Counted from the stretch's first letter, positions 8,851-19,799 are shown. The stretch: DNA of 64,000 bases from CAVTJL01 sp963828215 (GCA_963828215.1 CAWHFO010000051.1:248001-312000), one strand, 5' to 3'. Notes: generated from the sequence alone by a model not told the origin. Numbers and translations: made by a program.

Positions 8851-11800
8851 CTACCCGCGCTCGCCGAGCGCCACCGAGAGGGAGGCCCTCAACCCGCCGG
8901 GCTCGAAGGCGACGGTCAGCTCGCCTTGCAGATCGTGACGGATCTCGTGCTCGATAAGGTCCATGCCGAACCCTCTGGCGTCCGGAGGCGTCACGGGCGG
9001 CCCCCCGCTCTCCACCCACTCAATGTCGAGCCTCGTGCCCGGGTTCCCCGCGCTGGAGCGCCATCGGACGTCGCATCGGCCCTCGACGGCCGAGAGCGCC
9101 CCGTACTTGACGGCGTTCGTGACCAGCTCGTGGACGATCATGCCGAGCGCCGTCGCCGCCTTCGGGCGCAGCAGGACCGGCGGGCCCTCGATCGTCACGC
9201 GCCCCGAGCCCTCCTCGAGATGAGGCTCCAGCTCCGCCTCGATGACGCTCCGGAGCTGCACGTCGCCCCACTCCTGGTGGGCGATGAGCCCGTAGGTGCG
9301 GGCCAGCGCCTCGATGCGGCCCATGAACGTCTCGCCGAAGTCGGCGGGCGAGGCGGTCCGCGCGATCGTCTGGTGGGCGATGGCCGTGACCACGGCCAGC
9401 ATGTTGCGCACACGATGGTTGAGCTCGTGGACGAGCGTCCGCTGGCGTTCCTCGGCCTCGACGATCGAGCCGATGTCGATGAAGGTGACGATGATGCCGT
9501 CGGCCGCTCCTTGGCCGGAACGGTAGGGGAGCACCCGCATGAGGTAGTGGGTGGCGTCGTCGGCCCCGCCGACCCGGCGCTCGATGCCCGAGCCGCCGGC
9601 CACGACCTTGGCGACTTCCTCGTGCAGGGAGCCGAGGTCGACACGGGCCGCGATGTCGGTGAGGGGCCGGCCGCGGTCGCTCGGGATCAGCTTGAAGATC
9701 TGGGTCACGGCAGGCGTGAAGCTGCGGATGACGAGGTGGCGGTCGAGGAAGACGATGGCGATCCGCGTTCCCTCGAAGAGGTTCTGCAGGTCGCTGTTGG
9801 CCTGATTGAGCTCCTCGACCTTGCCGGTGAGCTCGAGGTTGACCGTCTGCAGCTCCTCGTTGACCGACTGGATCTCCTCCTTGCCGGTCTCCAGCTCCTC
9901 GTTGGTCGACTGCAGCTCCTCGTTGACCGAGACCAGCTCCTCGTTCGCCGATCGAAGCTCCTCGAGCGCCGTCTCGTACTCCTCGATCATCGATTGCAGG
10001 CGCTCCCGGACGTCGCGAAGCTCCCGCTCCGCGTGGTCGGCGGCCGGATCGCCTCGGACGACCGGCGGGCTCTCCTTGCTCCGCAGCGGGCCCAGATCCG
10101 TGAAGACCACGAGGAACAGCGGGTCGGCCTCCGTGGTCGACAGCGGCTCGACGGTGAGGTCGAGCAGCTGGACATGGTCGTCGAGCTCGATCGCGATGCC
10201 CTCGCGCGAGACGAGCCGATGCTTCTCGACGGCCTCCTGGAGGGCTGCCCGCAGCTCGGGCCTGAGCCCGGCGCGGGCCATCGCCAGGATCTGTTGGCTG
10301 GGCTGGCCGGCCGCGGGCTCCAGATATTTGCCCAGCCGCGCCGAATAGTGGATGACGTCGCCGTCCCGATTGACGACGACATGCGGCGGCGCGAAGCGCT
10401 CGAGCACGCGCGCGTCGATCGTGCGCCTGAGGGTGTTGCGGCCCGACTGGGGCTCGGCTTGGCTGGCGGTCGCCGCCGCGATACGCGGGGCCGGCATGGA
10501 CAGCGGCAGGTGAACGGGCGGGACCATGTGGTCCCGGCGCCGGAAGATGCGGTGCTTCCGGTCGAACGGCGTGAAGAGATCGCTGTGGCTCGTCACGTTC
10601 TCCGAGCTGCCGAGGAACAGGAAGCCGCGCGAGCGCAACGCGTAGTGGAAGGCCGGGATGACACGGCCCTGGAGCTGGCCGTCGAGATAGATCAGGAGAT
10701 TGCGGCACGAGATCAGGTCGATCCGCGAGAAGGGCGTGTCGCGGATGACGCTGTGCGCGGCGAACACGCACATGTCCCGCACCGGCTTGGCGAGCACGAA
10801 CGAGCCGCCGTCGGCGACGAAGAAGCGCTGCAGTCGCGGCGGCTCCACCGCCTCGAGCAGGGCGGCGGGATAGCGGGCCGCACGGGCGATCTGCAGTGCC
10901 GTGATTCATCGATGTCGGTGCCGAAGATCTGCACCTTGAGCTCGGCCCGCGTCATCTCGATCCGCTCGTGGACGAGGATCGCCAGCGAATAGACCTCCTC
11001 GCCGGTGGAGCAGCCCGCCACCCAGATGCGCAGGCCGTCCCCCGCCGTCTTGCCGCCGAGCAGCTCCGGGATGACCCGTTGCTCGATCGCCCTGAACGCG
11101 TCCTCGTCGCGGAAGAAGCCGGTGACGCCGATCAGGAGATCGCGGAAGAGCTGGGCCACCTCGGCCTTATCCTGTTGAAGGCGCTCGAGATAGTCCGCGA
11201 GCTCGCTGATCTGGAGCACCTGCATCCGGCGCTGGACGCGGCGGAGGAAGGTCCGCTCCTTGTAGCCGCCGAAGTCGTGGCCGACCTGATCGAGGAGAAT
11301 CCTGCAGACGTCGCGCCGGACGCTGGTCGCCCCGGTCTTGCGGCGACCCTCGGCCCTGTCGGCCAGAATCTGAGGGAGACTGTCGAAGCTCTCGAGATAG
11401 TCGGCGAGCTTGGCGGGGATGTCCTGGACCGGGGCCACGATATCCACGACCCCCGTGGCGATGGCGCTGGCCGGCATGCTCCCATAGCGGGGCGCCGTCG
11501 AAGTCCGTCCCCTGGGCGATGGTGAGCCCGCCATGCTCCTTGAGGGCCTTGACCCCCAGCGTGCCGTCGCTGCCGCTGCCCGAAAGAATGATGCCGATGG
11601 CGCGGTCGCCCTGATCCTCCGCGAGGCTGCTCAAGAAGACGTCGATGGGGTTACGCTCGTGGCGCTCGGCGTCGGTCTGGCGCACCTGCAGACGGCCCTT
11701 CCGGAGGGTGAGCATCGTGTGAGGTGCGATGACGTAGACGTGGCCGGGCTCGACCGTGTGGCCGTCCTCGGCACAGACGACCGGCATGGCGGTGAAGCGC

Positions 11801-11964
11801 CCGATGATCTCGGGCAACATGCTCTCCCGGCCCGGTGCCAGATGGGCGATGACCACGAAGCCGATCCCCAGGTCGGCCGACATGCCGCGAAAGAGGAGCT
11901 CGAACGCCTCGATGCCGCCGGCGGACGCCCCAACCCCTGCGATCAGGCCTCCATTGACGGCCAC
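8851..11964 (-). CDS. CheB-CheR-PAS-HWE hybrid sensor kinase (two frameshifts)
   Basis: A roughly 1,037-residue multidomain signalling protein. In order: a CheB-type methylesterase domain (GVGASAGGIEAF near the start), a CheR-type methyltransferase domain (GCSTGEEVYSLAI, then FGTDIDES), a coiled coil of repeated EEL-x-S/T-x-NEEL units, a PAS domain (VFLDRHLVIRSF), and a C-terminal HWE kinase (HELNHRVRNM, then LDIEWVESGG). The fusion is a known alphaproteobacterial architecture linking light, redox or chemical sensing to phosphorelay. Frame changes occur near 11490 (one inserted base after GGCGCC) and near 10903 (net one lost or two gained); each side is intact. I prefer the GTG start at 11964, which has GAGGAGG ten bases upstream; in-frame starts at 12012 (ATG) and 12039 (GTG) are alternatives. 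It is cotranscribed with the response regulator. Confidence 0.87.
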
Positions 11965-12236
11965 GGCGACGGTTCCTCCTCGGGTGAGCGGTCGAGCCGC
12001 GACAGCTCTCATGCGAGGGCACGCGGCTCCTTTGGCCACGCGGGCACCATTTGGCTAGCGACAAAGGGAACGTCTGGCCAGCGCCATGGTGCCCGGCTTT
12101 CGGCGGTCGTCAGGTCGTCGAAGTCGACGCAGCCGCCCGTCGCCGGGCCGGAGCGCCATGGGGCGGGTGCGCCGGGCCAGGCAGGATGGCGCGGCAGGCG
12201 CTGGTGTCGGCGCGCGCGGCTCCGCGCTCGGCTGGC

Positions 12237-13164
12237 TCAGTGAGGGTGGCGGCGTCGCGCTGCCTCGATGCTCTCCTGATCCTCCTGGGCTTCCTTCTTG
12301 AGGGCCGAGGCCATGGCGTGCTCGGCGGCGGCGCCGGCCTCCCACTTGCTGCCGGACCCGCTGACCTTGGCCTCGTCGGCGCGGGCGAACTCGTCGAGCT
12401 CGGCCGAGAGCTGCTCCAGCTCCTTGCCGCCGGCCATCATGTTGAGGAGCTGCTCGCGCTCGATCTCGTCCTTCGCGAAGGTGCCGAGCGTCTTGCCGCG
12501 GTTGAGGACCGTGAACTTGTCGCCGACGGCCCAGGCGTGGTGGACATTGTGGGTGATGAAGATGACGCCCAGGCCGCGGGTGCGGGCCTGGGCGACGTAG
12601 CGCAGCACGACCGAGGCCTGCTTGACGCCCAGGGCCGAGGTCGGCTCGTCGAGGATCAGCACCTTGGCACCGAAATAGACCGCGCGGGCGATCGCCACGC
12701 ACTGCCGCTCGCCGCCCGAGAGGGTGCCCACGGCCTGGGACGCGTCGCGCACCTGGATGCCGATCTTGCCCATCTCGTCGCGCGCGATCGTGTTGGCCCG
12801 GCCGACGTCGAAGCGCCGGAACGGGCCCCAGCCGGTCTCCATCTCCCGGCCCATGAAGAAGTTCCGCGTGATGCTCATCAGCGGAATCATCGCGAGGTCC
12901 TGGAAGACCGTGGCGATGCCGCGGTCGAGGGCATCGCGCGGGCTCTGGAGGAGCGTCGGCTCGCCCTCGATCAGGATCTGGCCGGTGGTCGGCTGATGGA
13001 CGCCCGAGAGGGTCTTGATGAGGGTCGACTTGCCGGCGCCGTTGTCGCCGAGGAGGCAATGGACCTCGCCGGCATCGACGGCCATCGAGACGCCCGAGAG
13101 GGCGATCACCGAGCCGAACCGCTTGCTGATGTCCTGGACGTCGATGAGGGGGGCTCGTGGCCAT
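12237..13164 (-). CDS. Sugar ABC transporter ATP-binding protein (frameshifted near start)
   Basis: A roughly 308-residue single-cassette ATPase of the ribose/fructose (FrcA-like) type. It shows Walker A GDNGAGKST, signature LSGGERQ, Walker B VLILDEPTS and the switch histidine in FITHN. The frame breaks near 13151 in a run of C; with one C removed the protein starts at ATG 13164 and reads PLIDVQDISKRFG. The ATG overlaps the permease stop (TGATG), so translation is coupled. After the cassette there is an unusual charged tail of about 50 residues ending in ARRRHPH. It is the third gene of the binding protein-permease-ATPase operon. Confidence 0.88.
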
Positions 13165-14270
13165 CAGCGTGACTCCGTCGCCTTCTTGCGGATGTAGCTG
13201 TTGAAGAGCACGGCGATGAGCAGCATGACGCCGAGGAAGACCTTGAACCAGTCGGTGTTGACGCCGGTATAGAAGATGCCCATGCTGGACCGTGCCGAAG
13301 ATGAGGGCGCCGAAGGCGGCGCCGATCGCCGAGCCGTAGCCGCCGGTCAGCAGGCAGCCGCCGATGACCGCGGCGATGATCGCCTGGAACTCCTGGAGGT
13401 CGCCCCTGAGCACGTCCGCCGAGCCGACGCTCAGCGTCTGGACGCAGGCAAAGACGGTGGCGGCGAAGGCGGTGAACATGAAGAGGCCGATCTTGACCCG
13501 GTTGACGGGCACGCCGACGTTCCTGCGCCGCGTTCGGGTCGCCGCCGCAGGCGAAGATCCAGTTGCCGAGCTTGGTGCGCAGCAGGATCCAGGTGCAGAT
13601 GGCGGTGATCACGAGCCACCAGACCACCGAGACCGGCAGCCCCTGGACGAGCGGCAGGCCGTCATTGCGGGCCGCGATGATGTGGGCATTGGCCATCGCC
13701 TGGAAGAGCGAGCGCGCCGACCTTGCCGGAGAAGAGCCAGGCCAGCGGGTCGTGCTCGACCATCGGCTTCAGGCCAGAGACCTGGGTGCGGCCGGTGATG
13801 AGCCGGGTGAAGCCGATCGTCAGGCCGCGCAGGATGAAGAGGCCGGCCAGGGTGACGATGAAGGAGGGCAGGCCCGTGCGCACGACGATGAGGCCGTTGA
13901 GGGCCCCATAGGCCATCGCCACGGCGAAGGCGATCAGGATCGCCAGCCACAGCGGCACGCCGTACTGGACGGCCAGGATGGCCATGACCATGCCGGCGAA
14001 GCCGATCATCGAGCCGACCGAGAGGTCGAACTCGCCGCCGATCATGAGTGCTGCGGCCGCCACGGCGATGATGCCGAGCTGGGCCGAGACGTCGAGGAAG
14101 GTGACGATGCCGAGGGCGGAGAACATGCCGCTGCCGGCACCGACGATGCCGAAGAAGATGAAGACGAGGATGGTTCCGGCGACGGCCCCGAGCTCGGGGC
14201 GCGCCATCAGGCGCTTGAGGAGCGGCGTGCTGGCTACCCGCTCGTCGCGGCCGATCGCGGCGGTACTCAT
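13164..14270 (-). CDS. Sugar ABC transporter permease (three frameshifts)
   Basis: A roughly 368-residue inner-membrane permease of the RbsC/FrcC family. It has about nine hydrophobic segments and the family loops GGEFDLSVGSMIGF, GLPSFIVTLAG and the late IGGCLLTGGYGSAIG. Three single-base insertions break it, near 13710, 13524 and 13284; each removal restores a continuous permease ending in NSYIRKKATESR. Its stop overlaps the ATPase start by one base. It follows the binding-protein gene, from which it is separated by a strong stem-loop. Confidence 0.86.
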
Positions 14271-14330
14271 GCTTCAATCCTCCCTGCAACGACCTCTCGA
14301 CCGCCGCCCCCCGGGGCCGGCGCGCCGAGG

Positions 14331-14360
14331 GCCGGCGCCGCCCCCGCGGGCGGCGCCGGC
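14331..14360 (-). terminator. Strong intercistronic stem-loop after sugar-binding protein gene
   Basis: A perfect 13-base-pair inverted repeat, GCCGGCGCCGCCC at 14331-14343 and its complement at 14348-14360, with a four-base loop. It lies seven bases past the binding-protein stop codon and ahead of the permease. There is no T-run. Such hairpins commonly stabilise the binding-protein mRNA or partly terminate transcription, giving more binding protein than membrane subunits. Confidence 0.75.
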
Positions 14361-14367
14361 TCGGACC

Positions 14368-15306
14368 CTAGCGGATGCCCTGCTTGCTCAGCGCGATGAC
14401 CTGCTTGGCATTGTCCTTGGTGACGAAGCCCGGCCCCGTCATCACCACGCCGTGCGGCAAGGTGCCGAACTTGTGGTACTGCACGAGGAAGTCGACCGGC
14501 AGGTAGCCCTGCAGGAACTGCTGCTGGTCGATCGCGAACATCATCTTGCCGTCGGCGATCGCCTGCAGCACGGTCGGCGAGAGATCGAAGGTGCCGAGCT
14601 TGACCTGGCCGAGCAGGCCCAGATCCTCGAGCGCCTGCAGCGCCGGCTCGGACGCCGGTGGGGCCGAGCGCCATGCACGCCCTGGGTGTCGGGGTTCTTG
14701 GCGAAGTAGGCCTTGACGGCGTTGGCGATCGCGGTCGGATCCATGCTCACCGCGAGCACCTCGACCGAGCCGCCCAGGCCCTTCTTGAAGCCGTCGCAGC
14801 GCGTGTCGAGGGCGACGTTGCCGACCTCCTGGTTGATGCAGATCGGCCTTCTTCACGCCGGCCGCGGCCATCCGCTTGCCGCCGCCGAGACCCGCCTCGA
14901 ACTCGGTCTGGCCGACATGGACGAGCACGCCCAGCTTCTCGTAGACGTCGCTGCCCGAGTTCATGGAGATCACGGGGATGCCGGCCGCGACCGCGTTCTT
15001 GATCGAGTCGCCGAGCGCCGAGGCGTCGGGAATCGAGACGACGAGGCCGTCCGGATGCGAGGCGACGGCGGCGTCGATGAGCTGCGCCATCTTCACCATG
15101 TCGAAGGTGTCGGGCGCCCGATACTCGACGGTGATGCCGAACGTCTTGGCGGCATAGTCGACGCCGTTCTTGACCACCGACCAGAACGGGTCGGAAGCCT
15201 GCCCGTGCGTGACCACGACGACGCGCATCTTGTCCTGCGCATACGCCCCGGTGGCGACGACCCCGGCGATCAGGGTCGCGGCGAGAGCCAAGAGCATTTT
15301 TCGCAT
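14368..15306 (-). CDS. Sugar ABC transporter periplasmic binding protein (three frameshifts)
   Basis: A roughly 312-residue periplasmic binding protein of the ribose/LacI type. A Sec signal peptide (MRKMLLALAATLIAGVV, with cleavage near GAYAQ) precedes two lobes with strands such as DGLVVSIPDASAL and GIPVISMNSGSD. Single-base insertions near 14846, 14687 and 14672 put the middle of the gene out of frame; removing all three restores QEVGNVALDTRCDGF, then ALGPTASEPALQALED, and the original frame resumes. It is the first gene of the operon and is followed by a strong stem-loop. The exact sugar is not evident. Confidence 0.87.
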   Translation of the reverse strand: MRKMLLALAATLIAGVVATGAYAQDKMRVVVVTHGQASDPFWSVVKNGVDYAAKTFGITVEYRAPDTFDMVKMAQLIDAAVASHPDGLVVSIPDASALGDSIKNAVAAGIPVISMNSGSDVYEKLGVLVHVGQTEFEAGLGGGKRMAAAGVKKADLHQPGGRQRRPRHALRRLQEGPGRLGRGARGEHGSDRDRQRRQGLLRQEPRHPGRAWRSAPPASEPALQALEDLGLLGQVKLGTFDLSPTVLQAIADGKMMFAIDQQQFLQGYLPVDFLVQYHKFGTLPHGVVMTGPGFVTKDNAKQVIALSKQGIR

Positions 15307-15393
15307 CGGTGACCTCCCTGGTCGATTGACGGGAGCGGGATCGACGGCCCGCTTGGCTGAAGCGGTAGTCCAACGCGACGCGAATGACAACAG

Positions 15394-15411
15394 CGCGCCC
15401 GAGCGGGCGCG
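15394..15411 (-). terminator. Short GC hairpin downstream of EEP-family gene
   Basis: A seven-base-pair inverted repeat, CGCGCCC at 15394-15400 and GGGCGCG at 15405-15411 with a GAGC loop on the plus strand, lies just beyond the stop of the EEP-family gene. Only a weak T-containing tract follows, so intrinsic termination is possible but unproven. Confidence 0.4.
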
Positions 15412-15418
15412 GCGGATC

Positions 15419-16443
15419 TCAGTCGGGCAGGCGGAGGTCGGCGATGACCGGATAGTGATCCGAGCCCAGATCGGGGCCGACCGCGAAGCCGGCGATGCCG
15501 ACCGCGGGCGAGACGGTGACATGGTCGATCGGGATGCCGATCCAGCGCCAGCCGTCCGGCCAGTAGGGGTGCCGCGTCGGCGCCGGCCAGTTGCTGCGCG
15601 CCGCGTCGTCGACGCCGGCCGTGGCCAGATAGTCCTGGAAGAACGGGCTCCAGAGGGCGGAGTTGAAGTCTCCGGCGACGATCACGGCCGTGCCCTCGGG
15701 CTCGAGGGCCACGCGGTGGGCCAGCCAGACGAAGTAGGCGTTGCGCATCCCCCATTCGCTCCCGTCCATCGGGTGCGGCGGGTGGACGCCATAGACGACG
15801 AGCTTCTTGCCGTCCGCATCGAGCTCGGCGCGGACGATGCGGTAGGGCAGACGGCCGCCCGTCGGCCCGAGGGGGGTCAGCACGGCGAAATCCGTGATCG
15901 GCCAGCGGCTCAGGATCGTGACGTCCTGACGGCCCTTGGGCAGGAGGCCGGTCTGGAAGGGAAGAGCGTCGGCGACGAGGCCGAGCTGCCTCTGCCAGGT
16001 CGGCGCCGTCTCCTCGAGCACCAGGACGTCGGGACGCTGTCGATCGACGAAGTCCTTCAGGAGGCCATAGTTGGGATTGTCGCGCATGACGTTGAAGGCG
16101 ATGACGCGGAATGCCGGCCCGGTCGCGGTCATCGGCAGGGCATGGACGGGTGCCAGGAGGACGGCGCCGTTGATGGCCGCGGCCGACCGCGGCCAGGATC
16201 GCCGGCCGCCAGCGCCGCAGGACCAGGGCCAGCGCCACCGCGGCCAGGGCCAGGACGAAGAGGTGCGGGCGGAAGTTGGTGAGAATGTCGAAGCGCCAAT
16301 TGTCCCGGGCGAAGGCCGTGAGGAGGGTGCCGCCGGCGAGGCCGAGGGCCGCTCCCCAGAGAGCCAGGGCGACGACGGCAGCCGGCGCGCGGCATCATCG
16401 CCGGAGACGCGGACGCGAGGGTGCGCGACGAGGCGTCGGTCAT
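15419..16443 (-). CDS. Membrane-anchored endonuclease/exonuclease/phosphatase family protein (two frameshifts)
   Basis: A roughly 340-residue protein with two or three N-terminal hydrophobic segments (AVVALALWGAALGLAGGTLL, and HLFVLALAAVALALVL), followed by an EEP-fold hydrolase domain. Motifs of the fold are visible: FNVMRDN, LVLEETAP, VYGVHPPHP, VAGDFNSALW and the final GSDHYPV. The domain would face the periplasm; related proteins cleave phosphodiesters, though the substrate is unknown. Single-base insertions lie near 16399 (before the first membrane segment) and 16185 (between membrane part and hydrolase). The ATG at 16443 has only a weak ribosome-binding site. The gene is separate from the sugar and peptide operons on either side. 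Confidence 0.82.
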
Positions 16444-16558
16444 GAGGCGCAGATCCGTCGACAGGTCCGGGGCGCCAGAGGCGCCTTCGCGTTCGCAGCA
16501 TAGCGGCTGGCGACGGGCCAGCCAAGCCGGCGAGGCCGGCCGGCATGGCCGGGTACGA

Positions 16559-17615
16559 TTAAGTCGCGGCAATGCCGGCGAGGTCGAGCTCCTCGGCCCG
16601 GTGGCAGCGCACGGCGCTGCCCGGCGCCACCTCGCGCAGCGCCGGGCGACTCGGTCCGGCAGCGCTCGATGGCATAGCGGCAGCGCGGGATGGAAGTAGC
16701 AGCCCGACGGCGGGTTGGACGGGTCGGCCACCTCGCCCTCGAGGACGATGCGCTGGGCCCGCTGGCGCGGGTCCGGCACCGGGACGGCCGAGAGCAGCGC
16801 CTCGGTGTAGGGGTGGCGCGGCGTGCGGAAGAGCGCCTCCGTCGGCGCGATCTCGACGATCTTGCCGACATACATGACGGCCACCCGATGGCTCGCATGC
16901 TTCACGACCGAGAGGTCGTGGGCGACGAAGAGATAGGCGAGGCCGAGGCGGTCCTGGAGGTCGAGGAGAAGATTGACGATCTGCGCCTGGACCGAGACGT
17001 CGAGTGCCGAGACCGGCTCGTCGGCGACGATCAGCGCGGGGTTGAGGGCCAGGGCCCGGGCGATGCCGATCCGCTGCCGCTGGCCGCCCGAGAAGGCGTG
17101 CGGGAAGCGGTTCAGATAGGCCGCCGGCAGCTGCACCAGCTCCAAAAGCTCGGCGACGCGGCGATGGCGCTCGGCCGTGCTCCGGATGCCGTTGCAGAGC
17201 AGCGGCTCGCCGATGATCTCGGCGATCGTCATGCGCGGGTTGAGCGAGGAGAAGGGGTCCTGGAAGATCATCTGCATCTGGCGACGCAGCGGGCGCAGCT
17301 CGCTGCGCGGCAGGGCGGCCACGTCGACCTCCTTGCCGCCTTCCGTCCGGAAGCGGATCTCGCCCGCAGGTCGGGGTCACCGCCCGGAGGATGCAGCGCG
17401 AGGTCGTGGTCTTGCCGCACCCGCTCTCGCCCACCAGCGAGAGGGTCTCTCCCCGGCGGATGCTGAAGCTCACCTCGTCGACCGCGCGAACCTCGCCCAC
17501 CAGGCGGCGCAGCAGGCCCCGATGGATCGGGATAGAACTTCTTGAGATCCCGCACATCGAGGACGGGCGGGCCCGAGGGCTCGCCGGCGTGGGCCGGTGC
17601 CGCGGCGCCGCTCAC
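16559..17615 (-). CDS. Oligopeptide ABC transporter ATPase, OppF type (four frameshifts)
   Basis: A roughly 350-residue ATP-binding subunit of a peptide/nickel-type importer. It has Walker A GESGCGKTT, signature SGGQRQRIGIARAL, Walker B LIVADEPVSALD and a C-terminal oligopeptide_HPY domain with PRHPYTEALLSAVP. Single-base insertions near 17534, 17371, 16688 and 16645 disrupt it; removing them gives an uninterrupted protein, including the cysteines of the HPY-domain iron-sulphur site (CYFHPRC, then ERC). The GTG start at 17615 overlaps the upstream OppD stop as GTGA. It is the last gene of the operon. Confidence 0.87.
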
Positions 17616-18655
17616 TCGGCCGCCGCCCGTGCCAGGGTCACGGGCTCGCCGCCATAGAGAAAGCAGGCGGCGGTGTGGCGCGGGCCCTGCCGGGTCTCGG
17701 CCGGAAAGGCCCGGTCGCAGACTCCCGGCATGAAGGACGGGCAGCGCGGATGGAAGGGGCAGCCCGGCGGCCGCGCGTAGGGATGCGGGATCGAGCCGGC
17801 GATGGTGCGCGAGCCGCGAGCGCGGGGCGGCCAGCACGCTCGGGATCGAGCGCAGCAGCGACTGGGTATAGGGGTGCCTGGGCTCGTGGAAGATGGCGTC
17901 GACCGGGCCCTTCTCGACCTCGCGGCCGAGATACATGACGACCACGTCGTCGGCCATCTCGGCGATCACGCCCATGTCGTGGGTGATGAGGATGACGGCC
18001 AGGCCCCGCTCCTCCCGCAGGCGCCGCATGAGGTCCAGGATCTGGGCCTGGGTCGTGACGTCGAGCGCGGTCGTCGGCTCGTCGGCGATCAGGATCCTGG
18101 GCTCGCCGGCCAGCGCCAGGGCCATCATGACGCGCTGGCGGAGCCCGCCGGACAGCTCGAACGAGTAGGAATCGATCCGCTGCTCCGGCCGCGGGATGCC
18201 GACCATGCGCAGAAGCTCGATGGCCCGCTCGCGGGCGGCGCGCTTGGAGAGCCTGCTGTGCAGGCCGATCGCCTCGAGGAGCTGGTTGCCGATGGTGTGG
18301 AAGGCCGAGAGCGAGCTCATCGGCTCCTGGAAGACGAGGCCGATCTCACCGCCCCGGATCTCGCGGATCAAGGCGCCGTCCGGATGCCAGCCCGACCAGA
18401 TCGACCGTCTCCTCCCGGCCGTCGGGCAGACGCCGCCGGAGCAGGATCTGGCCGCCCTCGATCCGGCCCGGCCGCTCGACGATGCGGAGGATGGAGCGGG
18501 CGGTGACGCTCTTGCCGCAGCCCGAACTCGCCGACGATGCCGAGGGTGCGGCCGGCCTCCAGGTCGAACGAGGCGCCGTCCACGGCCCGCACCACCCCCT
18601 CGTCCTGATGGAAGAACGTCAAGAGGTTGCGGACACTGAGGATCGGCTCAGCCAT
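17612..18655 (-). CDS. Oligopeptide ABC transporter ATPase, OppD type (three frameshifts)
   Basis: A roughly 346-residue ATPase that pairs with OppF. Visible features are Walker A GESGCGKS (after repair), Q-loop VFQEPMSSL, signature LSGGLRQRVMMAL, Walker B ILIADEPTTALDV, switch LITHDMGVI, and the HPY tail with PHPYARPPGCPFHPRC. Single-base insertions near 18525 (inside Walker A), 18388 and 17815 break it. The ATG at 18655 lies within the last codons of the permease gene (eight-base overlap), so translation is coupled to it. The signature sequence has GGL where GGM is usual. Confidence 0.87.
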
Positions 18656-19799
18656 AGGGGTCGGCCGCGTCCCTGAGCCCGTCGCCCAGGAAGTTGAAGG
18701 CGAGGATGACGATGATGACCGGGACGGCCGCGACCAGCAGCCAGGGGGCGATCGCCAGCGTCTGGAGGTTCTGGGCGTCCTGAAGGAGGACTCCCCAGCT
18801 GATGGCGGGAGGCCGAAGGCCGAGGCCGAGGAAGGAGAGCGTGGTCTCGCTGATGATCATGGCCGGCAAAGCGAGGCTGATCGCGGCGATGATGTGCGAG
18901 AGGAACGAGGGCACCATGTGGCGGAAGATGATGCGCAGCCGGGACGCCCCCGCGAGCTCGGCCGCGGTGATGAAGTCCTCCTCCCTCAGCGCCAGGAAGC
19001 GGCCGCGCACCACCCGTGCCAGCTCGGTCCAGCCGATCAGCGAGATGATGACGGTGATCGAGAAATAGACCTGGGTCACCGACCAGGTGGAGGGCACGGC
19101 GGCGGCGAGCCCCATCCAGAGGGGAATCGTCGGGATCGAGCGGAGCACCTCGATCACCCGCTGGATGAAGGTGTCGATCCAGCCGCCATAGAGGCCGGAG
19201 ACGCCACCCAGCAGCACGCCGAGAATCAGGCTGAGCGCCACGCCGACGAGGCCGATGGTGAGCGAGGTTCGGGACGCCAGCATCAGCCTCGACCAGAAAT
19301 CGCGGCCGAGCTGGTCGGTGCCGAGCAGGAACAGCGAGTCGCCGGGCTTGCCGTCGCTCACGCCCAGGAGGTGGCGGTCGAACGGGATGAGGCCCAGGAT
19401 GTGGTAGGGATAGCCGTGGGCGAAGAGCACGAGATAGCGCTTCTCGTTCGGGTCGGGCGCATAGATCAGCCTGAAGGTTTTGAGGTCGCGCCGGCCCGTC
19501 AGGGCGAAGACGTGCGGCCGGAAGCTGCCGTCCTCGTCCAGCCAATGGATCGGCTGGGGCGGGATGTAGCTGCGGCTCGCCTGCGTGTCGAAGGGGTTGG
19601 CGTAGGCGAGGAAGTCGGCCAGCACCGCCACGATGTAGAAGAAAATCACGACGACGCCGCTCACGACGGCGAGCCTGTGACGCTTGAAGCGCCACCAGAT
19701 GAGCTGGCGCTGGGTCGCGACGGCGACACGCTCCTCCGCGACGGTGACCAGCGGTGCCACGTCGGCCGGCCCCGCCGCCTCCGGCAGGAGCGTGCTCAC
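18648..19799 (-). CDS. Oligopeptide ABC transporter permease, OppC type
   Basis: A 383-residue inner-membrane permease, intact. A cytoplasmic N-terminus of about 35 residues precedes membrane segment 1 (LAVVSGVVVIFFYIVAVLA). A long periplasmic loop of about 120 residues follows, then the BPD_transp_1 domain with the EAA loop around AAELAGASRLRIIFRHM. The start is GTG at 19799, overlapping the OppB stop (GTGA). The large periplasmic loop is typical of OppC proteins that serve big periplasmic binding proteins such as the one encoded here. Confidence 0.9.
   Translation of the reverse strand: MSTLLPEAAGPADVAPLVTVAEERVAVATQRQLIWWRFKRHRLAVVSGVVVIFFYIVAVLADFLAYANPFDTQASRSYIPPQPIHWLDEDGSFRPHVFALTGRRDLKTFRLIYAPDPNEKRYLVLFAHGYPYHILGLIPFDRHLLGVSDGKPGDSLFLLGTDQLGRDFWSRLMLASRTSLTIGLVGVALSLILGVLLGGVSGLYGGWIDTFIQRVIEVLRSIPTIPLWMGLAAAVPSTWSVTQVYFSITVIISLIGWTELARVVRGRFLALREEDFITAAELAGASRLRIIFRHMVPSFLSHIIAAISLALPAMIISETTLSFLGLGLRPPAISWGVLLQDAQNLQTLAIAPWLLVAAVPVIIVILAFNFLGDGLRDAADPYG

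Noticed and set aside
8926..10992. Plus-strand open frame of 688 codons opposite the sensor kinase
   Set aside because: Repetitive Leu/Asp/Val composition mirrors the kinase coiled coil; no domain is visible.
16559..18655. Programmed frameshifting in the peptide-transporter ATPases
   Set aside because: Seven separate breaks without slippery heptamers or pseudoknots, in proteins that need full length, fit assembly error better.
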